Shown in pieces: positions 46,960-56,600 of a stretch of DNA of 64,000 bases; within the stretch, counting starts at the first letter, position 1; the number at the start of each line of letters is the position of its first letter. Made by a program: the position numbers and the translations under genes. Source of the stretch: Brachypterus glaber (Eukaryota > Arthropoda > Insecta > Coleoptera > Kateretidae); NCBI GenBank assembly GCA_958510825.1, contig OY294051.1, positions 2,232,001 to 2,296,000 on the forward strand, in the 5' to 3' direction. The notes under the pieces are model-generated. The model saw nothing but the letters and a program-made list of their open reading frames with translations. It searched no databases and was not told the origin of the DNA.

Positions 46960-47540
46960 CAATTTTTTCTCTGTTACTTTTTAAGTTTTTTAGTTTATTA
47001 TTTTCTTTGTTAGTTTTTTTTGTTGTTTCTTTCTTAATTTCTCTGTTATTTTCTTTGTTACTTTCTTAGTTCCTTTGTTTGCTCTTTGTTATTTTTTTTG
47101 TTAATATTCTGTTAGTTTTTTTGTTTATTTCTTTATTAGCTTCTTTGTTAGTTTCTTGTTTAGTTTCTTTATTATTTTCCTTGTTAGTTCGTTTGTTGGT
47201 TTGTTTATTATTTTATTTTTTACATTCTTTGTTATTTTCCTTGCAAATTTCTTTTTGTTTTTTTTGTTATTTGTTTGTTACTCTGTTTTTCTTTCTTAAT
47301 TTATCTGTTAGTTTCTTTGCTCGTTCTTTATTATTTTTAAATAATTTTTTAGTTTGTTGGTAACTTTCTTTGTTGATTTCTTTAATAATTGTTTTAGTTT
47401 CTTTAATAGTTCCTCTGTTAGTTTCTTTGCTGTTTTCTTTGCATTTTATTTATTAGTTAGTTAGTTTGTAGTTTATTTCTTTAGTATTTGCTTTAATGCA
47501 TTTTTTACTATGTTCTCTACTAGTTTCTTCCTCTCCTTTT
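46960..47540. repeat. ~580-bp degenerate T-rich minisatellite
   Basis: A long array of a ~12-bp unit close to TTTCTTTGTTAG, strongly T-biased on the plus strand. The leucine/phenylalanine-rich 94-aa frame at 47079-47363 is the array translated. Confidence 0.85.
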
Positions 47541-47589
47541 TAATTTCTTTTCAGGGCTCTATGAAAATACGGCCCTGCACACCCTAAAT

Positions 47590-47797
47590 AATTAAATCAG
47601 TATGGAATTTTCCGTAGAAGGTCCGGGGGCGTAAAATTGCCGTCAGCTGGTCTATCAAGTTGGGAGCATCGCCGAGTGCGGTGGAGAACAAAGCAACACA
47701 TGATTACCTCACCCAGGTCTCTCGTCAGACTGCTTGTCGCCATGCCGGACTGCACGGTCGAACGATAAAAACCCCACGTAGCTTTTCTAGGAAAAAT
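47590..47797 (+). repeat. GC-richer repeat with CAGACTGCTTGTCGCC block, copy 1
   Basis: The block from about 47726 (CAGACTGCTTGTCGCCATGC, then CGGACTGCACGGTCG, CGATAAAAACC, CACGTAG and TTTTCTAGGAAAAA) recurs in the same direction near 48709 and 49173. About 130 bp upstream is also GC-richer than usual here. I do not recognise the family. The CGATAAAAACC motif looks TATA-like, but a promoter role is speculative. Confidence 0.6.
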
Positions 47798-47946
47798 ATA
47801 CTGTTCCCAGCATTTATTTTTTTTAATTGGATAAAAAATTGAACATTTTTTTTTAGGGGGTCTTGGCTAGCGTATTTATAGGGGTAAGCATCGTTGTTAC
47901 GAAATGTTTTAATTTTTTTAAAAATAATTTTGCGTTACGCTACCTG

Positions 47947-48198
47947 CAACGAACTAATAACTCTTCTCTCTAGAATACGGATACCTTTAATATAAAGTGT
48001 CGCCAACATCTCGGTTTTTGTAAACAAATAGTAGGTATATTCAGGCCTGAACAATAACAGTTACCAGTAACTGTTATTGTTGTCTCTGTTAGAACAAAGC
48101 TGTGCGATTAAGACAGACAAATGTATATGTTGGCTACGTTTTTGTCAGGTTTTACAAATGAAATTTCTATTCTAGAGAGAAGAGTTATTAGTTGGTTG
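47947..48198 (+). mobile_element. 250-bp hAT-like MITE, intact copy
   Basis: Ends CAACGAACTAATAACTCTTC and its complement, with one change at the right. The flanks GCTACCTG (47939-47946) and GTTACCTG (48199-48206) form an 8-bp duplication with one mismatch. Confidence 0.88.
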
Positions 48199-48708
48199 GT
48201 TACCTGTGACTTTTAAGTTTTTATATGTCAAAGTGTTCTCGATATATTAAAACGGCGAGAATTTTAGATAAAAGCTAATCTTTTATCTAAAATCGTTCTT
48301 GAATTATTGTGGTCACAAATTTTTTCACACAGATAGTTGGACAGACAAAGCAATCATATTCTTTATACATACTTAATTTGTAAAGAAGCTAAAAATAGAA
48401 GAAGTAAAACAAAGATGTACCAAAAAAATTAAGAAAATATGAGGGGTCATGCGAAAAGGGACCCGAAGGAAAAACAATTTTTAGATTGATTTATTTATTG
48501 GCCTAGAAATGTTTAATGCATCCGAAAATCCAAAAACCGAACAAAAAAATATCTTTAGATCCGTTTTAGGGTATCCACAACAAAAAATGGAAACAAATAG
48601 TAAAAAATAGTAAAAATGGTTTTCATTAAAAAAAATCAAAAAGATCTTTACTCCTAACAAAAAAAAAATCGTACGAAGTATTGGAAAAAAAAAATAGAAC
48701 TCTCAACT
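48199..48708. other. AT-rich stretch without a recognised gene
   Basis: Nothing recognised. Confidence 0.4.
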
Positions 48709-48810
48709 CAGACTGCTTGTCGCCATGCCGGACTGCACGGTCGAACGATAAAAACTCCACGTACGTAGTAGCTAATTACGTAGGCCACGTAGGTTTTTCT
48801 AGGAAAAAAT
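48709..48810 (+). repeat. CAGACTGCTTGTCGCC repeat, copy 2
   Basis: Near-identical to copy 1 over its first ~45 bp. An insertion with two ACGTAG-type motifs precedes TTTTTCTAGGAAAAAATG. Confidence 0.6.
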
Positions 48811-49129
48811 GTTCCGTCTAATTATAATTTAATGAGTATTTAATAAAACTAGTCATTTATTACTAACACAAAAGAAGAAAAAAAAACAAAAAAACAAAAA
48901 AAAATATCTAGAATTTATAAAAAAAAGAAAAAAGAATGATTGGTGCTATTAAAGGCTGCTAAAAAGTTTCCCATATACACAAAATTGAAAAATTTAATGG
49001 ATGAAATTAAGAAAATATTACAAAAATTCAGAACATGGTAGAAAAGTCCAGAAAAGATCAGAAAAAGTCGGGATTTTCCAGAAAAAGGCCTGTGTCTCGA
49101 ATTTTTCTGTAAAAAGTGACTTTTTTACA

Positions 49130-49258
49130 GCCCTATTGGACGTACTGGGAAGCCAGTCGTCCCGGGACTCATCAGACTGTATGTCGCTTGTCCGGACTAA
49201 CACACAAGGTCGACAATATAAAAACCGCGTAGGCTGCCTGCATTTTCTAGGAAAAAAC
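49130..49258 (+). repeat. CAGACTGCTTGTCGCC repeat, copy 3, diverged
   Basis: CAGACTGTATGTCGCTTGTC, CGGACTAACACA, GGTCGACAATATAAAAACC and TTTTCTAGGAAAAAACTG follow the same order as copies 1 and 2. Overlapping frames on both strands here are not supported. Confidence 0.55.
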
Positions 49259-49448
49259 TGTATCATTTTAGCGTAACATACAATTAGATAAATATATGTT
49301 GTTAATAAACAAAAATCAAATAACAAAATAGACAGGCAGACAGACTGACCGACGATAGAAAAACAGAGAGACATCATTTTTGCCTATTTTGATTTTTCTC
49401 GATGATTTTTTTCATTATATTTTATGTGAAAGAAAAAAGTTTAAGATT

Positions 49449-49946
49449 ATAGTATATTAAAGTATTAGTACTATTACTTTAGAAAACTCGCCGTAAGCGG
49501 CTCGTTTTCTAAACTTGTACTCGTGCGCTAAACACGTGTATGAAACAAGTGCTTTATACAATTTTTTTCTATTTTGCTCTAAAATTTAAAAAAACTTACA
49601 TTTATATTGATGACTGATTTAGGGATTTTTGTTTTGGATTGGCATTACAGTTTACACCATGTTTAAAATTCTAAGATAAAATGATATTTTGATATATTTT
49701 ATAGTCATCTTTTCTCTTTTTTACTGCAATTAAACAAGCCACAATTTTAACATGGTAAAAATAACCTAAACACAAAATTTTGTAGAAAATTCAACTTTAA
49801 AGCGACATTGACATTTGCACGGAAAACGTCGTGCGATAGGCCAGGTCTGTTGCCAACCCAAAAGAACAAAAAGTACAGACCTCTTATGAGCCTATAAGAA
49901 CAAGCAAAATGCGTGTGATTATGAGCTTATAAGAGTCGCAAAATAG
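49449..49946 (+). mobile_element. Hairpin-ended repeat H2, copy d
   Basis: AGTATATTAAAGTATTAGTA, the ACTTTAGAAAACTCGCCGTA hairpin, the AT-rich body and GAGCTTATAAGAGTCGCAAA are in the same order as copy b. Confidence 0.8.
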
Positions 49947-50483
49947 AAAAAAAAATAAACAACCCATGTTTACCGCATTTGATAGTATTTACACATAACG
50001 AATTATTATAGTTATATCTTCACGGCTAGTTTATTTTAAGTAAGTAATGTAAGCAGTAGTAAGTAGTTGGTTTCCTTTATATTTATTTATTTTTAGAAGG
50101 CTTCTTGGATCTATTTTGCATGACATGACAAGAAACTGTTCCAAAACATTTCCATATAATTAAGGATTCCATGTTAAGGAAGTTTCCATAAATAATTAAA
50201 TAACATACGAAGAAAAGCAACTCAGACCCTGAAAATCTTTTCGATCTTCCCCTCCCATTGGTTAGAGTTTGATGAAATGTCAGGTTGGGTGTGTTGCTAT
50301 CGAAAAGCATAAAGGTTTTATAATAGAGTGGATCAAAAACTAACAATTTACCATTAAACTTGATAAATGATGGTCAGTGGTTATCATTACTTTCACATGT
50401 TTACATTTTCTTATTCTATATTACAGTGAAAATTTCATGCCGATAAGTTTTACTGTTCCTGAGTTACAAGCTCGCTAGATATA
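49947..50483. other. Unannotated stretch
   Basis: The 87-aa minus-strand frame at 50083-50346 has no recognisable domain. Confidence 0.4.
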
Positions 50484-50879
50484 AATGGAGCTCTCTACAA
50501 CTAGAATTATGAAACAAAAGACGTCTACCCTATCTCTATCTCATTTGTGCTACACTTTCCAGCCAACCAAATAAATACTGTATTTGTTTTTCATACAACA
50601 AATACAGTATTTATTTGGTTGGCCGGAAAGTGTAGCACTGAGCGGCACGAACGAACATAGCTAATGTAAATCTGTAGAATAAGATAATTCTACAGTAATT
50701 TCTTTAATAAAAATAATATAGTTACACTTTTCGCCCGGCCAAGTAAATATTGTATTTGTTCAACAAAGAACAAATACAGAATTTGTTTGGTTGGGTGTAA
50801 GTGGGAGTGTATGTATGTCTTCTCTCCTTTTTGGGTAGAACTTTTGTCCCTGTCTAATCTAACGGGAGAAATCGACATT
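50484..50879 (+). mobile_element. Two-hairpin MITE H4, copy 5
   Basis: Same ends and hairpins. It lacks the ~15-bp AAATTTAGATGGCGCC block between them. The minus-strand frame at 50690-50878 reads through its right half. Confidence 0.87.
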
Positions 50880-50896
50880 GTGCATACAAGGACTAG

Positions 50897-50974
50897 ACTG
50901 CCCTGCTAAGCTGAAAGGTCCGTCTATATAGGTTTAACATATACAGATAGGACCTTTCAGATTAGGAAGGCAGT
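50897..50974. ncRNA. 78-nt miRNA-precursor-like hairpin (candidate)
   Basis: The arms pair as ACTGCC/GGCAGT, CTAA/TTAG, CTGAAAGGTCC/GGACCTTTCAG (11 bp perfect) and TCT-TATA/TATA-AGA around a small loop. Length and mismatch pattern suit an animal pre-miRNA, but a worn small MITE would look the same. Confidence 0.35.
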
Positions 50975-51811
50975 AGAGTGCCTTAATGTTAAGTTTTATA
51001 TTTAAGACAAAGAGTGATAACTGGCCTAGCTAGCCTCGCTTTGCTAAATAATGTTGCAAAAATAAAGAAAAACAAAGAATTTTCTCAGGATATGAAAGGA
51101 TGAAAAACTAACCATTTTCTCCGAACCAAGTCACGTGACCATATGTCCTTCCCACTTCGCTGTTAATAACCATAGAGTGGGAGAGAGTGCACGATAGTAA
51201 CGTGATTGGGTTGCCAGAAAACATTCACTATACTTTGGACCTGAAACTAAAGTTTTAGCAAATAATATTGATTTGGGATAAGTTATCACGATAATATTGA
51301 CCCGTGATAACTTTTCAATGATAAGATGATACGTTATCATTGATAAGATGATTTTAATTTTAGTTTTTGTACCAACCTAATAAGGACGATCCTATAGTTT
51401 TTTTGTTCCTTGGATTAGTCATCCGTTGAGAAAAGTGGTAAAAACTGGTCAAACTGTATTCTATTTTGACCCAGTCCAATGTTACTGCACAATGGGGCGT
51501 TTCAAAAAACACAATAATAAAAATAATTCTTCCCTCATTTCATAAAAAATAACAAAACAAAATTTTGTGCCAAATATCAGATTAAGCCTTAAGAAAATTA
51601 AATTAGGGTCCGCGCCATTTTTTTTTTAATTATATGTATTTGGTATATTATCTCATGCAAAATGCTTAAATACAAATCTGTTCCTAAAACAACCAAATTT
51701 GACATTCACGTACTTCATTTGAAAATTAAAAAAGTAATTTAGTCTTCTTTCCAGTTTTAAAATGAAGTCGGAAGAGATTAATTTTATAATTTTGAGCTAA
51801 AATTTTGCACA
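50975..51811. other. Unannotated AT-rich stretch
   Basis: A 10-bp perfect stem AGTTATCACG/CGTGATAACT lies at about 51280-51311. No gene was seen. Confidence 0.4.
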
Positions 51812-51964
51812 TAAGGGAACTTTCAAGTATTACGTAACGCTCCTAGGGGGGGGGTTATTTTTGAGTGTTACGCCCATCTTAAGGGTATAGGAAAAAAGCG
51901 TTACAGGGGGGTCTAAAATGTTAAAAATTTGCGTTACGTTACGTTAATACTTGAACGTTTCCTA
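51812..51964. mobile_element. ~150-bp G-tract MITE, second complete copy
   Basis: TAAGGGAACTTTCAAGTATT to TACTTGAACGTTTCCTAA, with internal G-runs and GTTACGCCCATCTTAAGGGT. The GTTAC of the right arm is duplicated. Confidence 0.83.
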
Positions 51965-52744
51965 ATCATGTTTTTTTATTAAAAAAGTATATAACAGTTA
52001 TTAATGTCTTAATTTTATATAAAGTAGATGCATGCCAAAGTTCAATCGTTTAAGCCGAAATTTGGCACAAATTTAAACTTTTTTGTCTTCCACGATAATT
52101 TTTAATTTTTTTCCAACTCCTAATTTTTTTTGTTTTGGGTTGAATTTTTGAGCAAATAATTTAGTTATGATATTATATGAACGAGGGTCTTAAAATTTTC
52201 AAAAAACGTGTTTTTGGGAATACCCTACTTCACAAAAACAGGTAGGTAGGGATATTTTTTATTTCGACTAGATTCATTTTGATAACCTTCCTTTGTTCTC
52301 GAAAATTATATGTGTATTAATACCTAACAGGTGTTAGAAAACAGAAAAAAATGCTAATTTTTTGTTAATAAAATCAGCCAGCATGAAAAAGTATAGAATT
52401 TTTTGTTAATTTTTTTTATTGCCTAGTTTTGTTTTTTATTGCCTTTAAACAATGCGTCTTTCGAATAAAGATAAAGTGTTACTTTTATTATTTTTTTAAG
52501 TAATTGTTTAAGGTCTAAAAATTTTATGACTTGTTCGAATTCACTACATATACCTGTAATAAAATAGCTCTTTGGAATTTGAGAACTAATTCCTGTCATT
52601 TTTGGAATGCTGATTCCAAAAATGTCTGTCATTTAGATTTTACCAGAGCAGAATAACATACAAATACCATAGAAATGTTTTAAATTGTTCCATACATGTG
52701 TACAAAATTTATTTTTGCACGACCGAGGCTAAAACGTTACTTTA
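51965..52744. other. AT-rich stretch without a recognised gene
   Basis: Nothing recognised. The 69-aa frame at 52423-52632 lacks motifs. Confidence 0.4.
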
Positions 52745-53095
52745 CGGTGGGTTCATTATGATCTTGAATCAAGAGAATCATAATCTTAAATCAAGATTAT
52801 AATTTTCTTCATTCAAGATTATATTATCTTAAACCAAGACTTGGTGTAAGATAATATGATATTGGATAAAGATAATATAATCTTAAATCAAGATAATTAC
52901 ATACTTGGTTTAAGATAATATGATCTTAAATAAATGGTTTAAGTGCCTTTGATTTAAGGAAATGTCCTTAAATCTAGGACCTCAAATGCCAAGATCACGG
53001 CGGACTTGATCCAAGACAGTCATGGCGTTGAACATATCGAAAGCCATGGCGGCCTTTGTTCAAGATCGTTTTGCTTTGATTCAAGATATCCTTTT
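52745..53095. repeat. Clustered direct and inverted AATCTTAAATCAAGAT repeats
   Basis: At least eight variants of the block AATCTTAAATCAAGATAA, and its complement around CTTGGTTTAAGATAATATGA, occur in both orientations. The region is prone to secondary structure; its class is unknown. Confidence 0.65.
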
Positions 53096-53664
53096 TTTCT
53101 GTGTAACTTATCGAAGTTCAAAAGGCTTTCAAAAAGTTTGCAAATGTAGGCCTGTGTTATCATTGTCAATTTAGCAATGCAAATAGCAGATTTAAATATC
53201 TGTTATATAATAAATTTATTTAAATTTAGTCTGATATAGGTATTGTAATAAAATATGTTTACTTTCCTGCATTTATTTGTTTTTTTGTTAAATTGATACT
53301 GTTTTAGTTCTTTTGTGTCCACAATATAGGGCAAAAAATTGATGTAAAAATATGATATTTCCACTTTTTTCGAAATTATGATAATAACTGGATTATGTTT
53401 ATTTTTAAAGTGAAATTAAATTTCCACATTTTAACTTAGTGTCGAAAGAAAAATGGAGATATTTTATTTTGATCCTCAGTTTTAATTCAGATTCAGTTTG
53501 TTGTACTCTTTTTAGCTCTTTATACAGAAGAGTATTATATGTTGGTTTTCAAAATCATCAAAAATTATATACAGGGTGTCCTACAATTATATACATACAG
53601 AATGTCCTACAATTTTTTACACATCCTATATCTTCCTTATTATAAAATATAAAATCAAAAGAAC
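53096..53664. other. AT-rich stretch with a mariner-type end
   Basis: About 53572-53620 holds TATACAGGGTGTCCTACAAT and the near-repeat CATACAGAATGTCCTACAAT, probable Tc1/mariner-type terminal remnants. Confidence 0.5.
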
Positions 53665-53733
53665 TTTTAATTACATCAATCTAATGGCTATATTCCTTTT
53701 GCGAGTAAAGTCTAAAAACGTTTTCTTAATCAG

Positions 53734-53808
53734 CGTGCAGAGTTGACTCTTGGTACTGAAGAGGGCCAGCAGCCCGAAACTGTCAGTCTACCAATATCAC
53801 TCTGTACG
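53734..53808 (+). ncRNA. Type I hammerhead ribozyme, copy 1
   Basis: Every conserved position is present. Stem I: CGTGCAGAG (53734-53742) pairs with CTCTGTACG (53800-53808), then an internal loop (7 and 5 nt), then TTGGTA (53750-53755) pairs with TACCAA (53789-53794). Core box CTGAAGA, the CUGANGA consensus, is at 53756-53762. Stem II is GGGC/GCCC with loop CAGCA (53763-53775). GAAA is at 53776-53779. Stem III is ACT/AGT closed by a GTC triloop, with its first base being the last A of GAAA. Predicted cleavage follows C53788 in the GTC. The internal loop of stem I and loop II are placed for the tertiary contact that fast natural hammerheads use. The ribozyme lies on the plus strand. Confidence 0.88.
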
Positions 53809-54087
53809 ATGATTAGAAAATAGATTGATGGAATAATAAATTAATATTTTTATAATTTTGTTTAAAATTAAAAATTTCTGTCCTTACTAATTTTACGTCT
53901 AACCACCCGTTAGTGGTACTATGTGCTTGAGACCCACAAGTCTTCAACTTGCTACCATTCAAAGTCTCCAGATAAGGAGAGGTATGAGTAGTTGTCTACA
54001 TCTAGAAATAGATGGCGCACAAGTCTACATCAATCTAATGGCTATATTCCTTTTGCGAGTAAAGTCTAAAAACGTTTTCTTAATCAG

Positions 54088-54162
54088 CGTGCAGAGTTGA
54101 CTCTTGGTACTGAAGAGGGCCAGCAGCCCGAAACTGTCAGTCTACCAATATCACTCTGTACG
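54088..54162 (+). ncRNA. Type I hammerhead ribozyme, copy 2
   Basis: Identical to copy 1 through the core and stems, displaced by exactly 354 nt (core at 54110-54116, predicted cleavage after C54142). The only repeat difference lies just outside, near 54166 (GATAAGAA for GATTAGAA). Cleavage at both copies would release a 354-nt RNA with ends suited to circularisation. Confidence 0.88.
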
Positions 54163-54204
54163 ATGATAAGAAAATAGATTGATGGAATAATAAATTTTAA
54201 TTAC

Positions 54205-55231
54205 CCCCCTTGACCTCTCACCCTTAGGACCACCACCCATTTTGTTTTTTCTAATGGCACCCATATTTTTCCAAGCGATTATTAAAGATCACTAAATTTT
54301 AAACCTATGATGAATAAATAATACTTTATACTTTCCTCAAGGATAATTTTGTTAATACTCTGTTTTTTTTTATGTAAAAGTGTTAAAATAAAATTGAATA
54401 GAAATATAAACTTTAAATAATCATATCAAAATCCACCACCAAACCCATGTGACTCACTCCTTTACAGGAGGGATACTTTTAGAACCATCCAAACTAATTT
54501 TTATCTCCTAGGTATATTGTGTAGAGGAAACATAGCTGAATAAAAAAAAAAAGACATCCATTGTTGGTTGTATGGCTCTGATAATGATAATAAATGTGGA
54601 TAAAGTGGATAGGGACCAATTTAAAATTATATTTTATATAAGTGCTAAATTAACCAAATACAATAATAATTGCCTTAATTATAAACAAAAAACGCTAAAA
54701 ATAGGAGTTTTACCCTATTTTTACCCCCTTGCCCCCAATCGTTTACCCCCAAAATCTAATCAGCTCTTCGGAATACGATAAGAACCAATATGCAAAAAAC
54801 CGCAAGTCGATATCTCATGTAGAAATGGAGTTAAAGAGTTTATACCCAGACAAACAGACAGGCAGACAGACGGACACAAATTTTTTTTCACTGATTTCGA
54901 CAGAGTGGTCTAAAACGTCGAGAAATGTGAAAAAACGAGGTCAAAGATTTTGACTTTTCGGCGAAGATTTCAATACATCGGCACTCTTAGTAGCACTAAA
55001 TGCCGATGTAATTTTAAATATTGCAAGGAAAAACGGAATATACTATCCACTGCGAAGAATATACTATGTAGTTTGTATCATATTTTCACGGCCTGTTTTT
55101 TATCCGTACTCGCTCTTGCGTGAAGAGATCAACAAGATTTTTTTATTTGTTATTCTGAATAATCGTAACGCTTTAAAAAACAAACTGTTTTGTATTTTTT
55201 AACTAATTTCTGCTTTTCGCAAGCAAACAAT
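54205..55231. other. AT-rich stretch with one dispersed fragment
   Basis: About 54706-54850 (TTTACCCCCAAAATCTAATC …) matches 14993-15115. A short CAGACAGGCAGACAGACGG run lies at 54852-54875. No gene was supported. Confidence 0.5.
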
Positions 55232-55319
55232 TAATAATTACTTTTTTTAGATTTTAAGCTTTCACGGCCATTAAGATATAAAGAACTTTCACTTTCGGGT
55301 TTAGACCGTGTTAATGGAT

Positions 55320-55379
55320 TTTCACTTTCCGACGTTTCGTCTCTTAATACTAGAGACATCTTCAGGGATTAATCTGAAA
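55320..55379 (-). ncRNA. Hammerhead-like motif in the Penelope 3' end (minus copy)
   Basis: On the minus strand: TTTCA and TCC (stem I), CTGAAGA, a stem II of GTCTC/GAGAC, then GAAACGTC and GGA and TGAAA closing stem I. One extra U stands between CTGAAGA and stem II. Stem III (AC/GU) has no loop, so it could act only as a dimer or not at all. Penelope-like elements are known to carry minimal hammerheads, which makes homology likely. Activity is doubtful. Confidence 0.5.
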
Positions 55380-55408
55380 CTAAGTTTCGAATCAACTTGT
55401 GTCACTAT

Positions 55409-56223
55409 TTATGACGAGTTGTGGTTATTCACCCGTGACGAGGTTTTTCCTATCAAAGACTTCCATATTGCAGGTAAGTGGTAACCAGTGTCCCGATTGA
55501 TATTGTTAGGATGCTTGATGATTTCTATCGATTCCCGTATCTTCCTTGGCATTTTTCTGTTTTCTGTTAATATTTGTTTTGTTTCAGACAAATTGATTTT
55601 ATGACCTGTTTCATGTACATGTTCGGCTACTGCCGATAAGGAAATTTGTTTCTTTCTTATATTGCGCTCATGCTCTTGAAGTCTTGTAGAAATTTTTCTC
55701 TTAGTTTCACCTATGTAAACCGTACCACAGGAGCAGGGTATTTTATATACGCCTTCTGAACTCAGGGGTATTTTGTCTTTTGTTGAAGTCAAACATTGAC
55801 CTAATTTTTGGTTGGACCGAAATATAGGCTTAATATTTGACTTCTTCAAAAGTTTACCTATTTTATCCGTGATACCGCTTACATAGGGAAGTATAACTTG
55901 TGTCTGTCTGTCATTTTCACTATTGTCCTGTTGTTTGGGTCTGGGATTTCTGTATTTGTATATGGTCTTATTAATGTCTTTTTTGGTATAACCGTTCATG
56001 GTCAAGGCTTTGGTTAGTTTAAGGAGTTCTGTGTCTAGGGAATTCTTGTCTGAAATCATGAAAGCCCTATGAACAAGTGAATTAACTACCGAGCGTTTTT
56101 GAGAGGGATGGTGATGTGAAAATGCGTTTAGGTATCTGTCAGTGTGGGTTTTCTTCCTGTATACCGAGTGTCCTATTGAGCCATTTTCTGTTTTGTAAAC
56201 CAAAACGTCCAAAAAGGGAAGTG
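55409..56223 (-). pseudogene. Penelope-like polyprotein C-terminus: RT end and GIY-YIG nuclease
   Basis: The frame is open for about 271 codons from the inversion point to the stop, with no true start (the first residues read SLPFLDVLVYKTENG). Residues ~1-55 carry the end of the reverse transcriptase in the form usual for Penelope-like elements: VYRKKTHTDRYLNAFSHHHP then SQKRSVVNSLVHRAF. A basic linker follows. From about residue 155 comes the GIY-YIG endonuclease: GVYKIPCSCGTVYIGETKRK, STRLQEHERN, AVAEHVHETGHKI, then RKIRESIEIIKHPNNINRDT with the conserved E and N. The CxC and H-x5-H residues are the zinc-type insertion typical of this nuclease group. The nuclease nicks target DNA for priming. 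Most of the RT domain is absent, so the copy is inactive. The frame is undamaged, which suggests a recent insertion. Confidence 0.9.
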
Positions 56224-56511
56224 AAAATTTCTACAAGACTTCAAGAGCATGAGCGCAATATAAGAAAGAAACAAATTTCCTTATCGGCAGTAGCCGAACA
56301 TGTACATGAAACAGGTCATAAAATCAATTTGTCTGAAACAAAACAAATATTAACAGAAAACAGAAAAATGCCAAGGAAGATACGGGAATCGATAGAAATC
56401 ATCAAGCATCCTAACAATATCAATCGGGACACTGGTTACCACTTACCTGCAATATGGAAGTCTTTGACAGGAAAAACCTCGTCACGGGTGAATAACCACA
56501 ACTCGTCATAA
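56224..56511 (+). pseudogene. Second Penelope-like fragment: GIY-YIG C-terminal half
   Basis: From about 56227 the translation (STRLQEHERNIRKKQISLSA … SSRVNNHNSS) equals the last ~95 residues of the minus-strand copy, with one difference near the end (SLTG for SLIG). It lacks the GIY and YIG motifs. An apparent start at 56116 lies in the antisense of the other copy and is an artefact of the junction. Confidence 0.88.
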
Positions 56512-56540
56512 ATAGTGACACAAGTTGATTCGAAACTTAG

Positions 56541-56600
56541 TTTCAGATTAATCCCTGAAGATGTCTCTAGTAGTAAGAGACGAAACGTCGGAAAGTGAAA
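56541..56600 (+). ncRNA. Hammerhead-like motif in the Penelope 3' end (plus copy)
   Basis: Same arrangement as the minus copy: CTGAAGA at 56555-56561, GTCTC/GAGAC, GAAACGTC at 56582-56589, with stem I formed by TTTCA…TCC and GGA…TGAAA. The stem II loop differs by one base (AGTAGTA versus AGTATTA). Confidence 0.5.

Larger units (their letters stand above)
53675..54194 (+). mobile_element. Retrozyme-like hammerhead element with exact 10-bp TSD
   Basis: Two 166-bp direct repeats (53675-53840 and 54029-54194) differ at a single base by eye and enclose 188 bp of non-coding DNA. The whole 520 bp is flanked by the exact duplication TTTTAATTAC (53665-53674, 54195-54204), which marks it as one integrated unit. 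Each repeat contains a canonical hammerhead ribozyme (listed separately), and the cleavage sites are 354 nt apart. The outer parts of each repeat also pair (ATCAATCTA at 53675-53683 with TAGATTGAT at 53821-53829; TTTTC and TAATCA with TGATTA and GAAAA). Each repeat therefore folds into one long arm with the ribozyme at its tip. This matches retrozymes: small non-coding retroelements that spread through self-cleaved, circularised RNA using a borrowed reverse transcriptase. The alternative is a pseudo-LTR of a non-autonomous Penelope-like element. No primer-binding or polypurine site was recognised. Confidence 0.85.

Noticed and set aside
47079..47363. 94-aa leucine/phenylalanine-rich frame resembling a membrane protein
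   Set aside because: It lies wholly within the TTTCTTTGTTAG array; hydrophobicity is a by-product of T-rich repeats.
56116..56511. 131-aa plus-strand frame taken as one protein from 56116
   Set aside because: The first ~35 residues are antisense of the other Penelope fragment; only the part from about 56227 is genuine.
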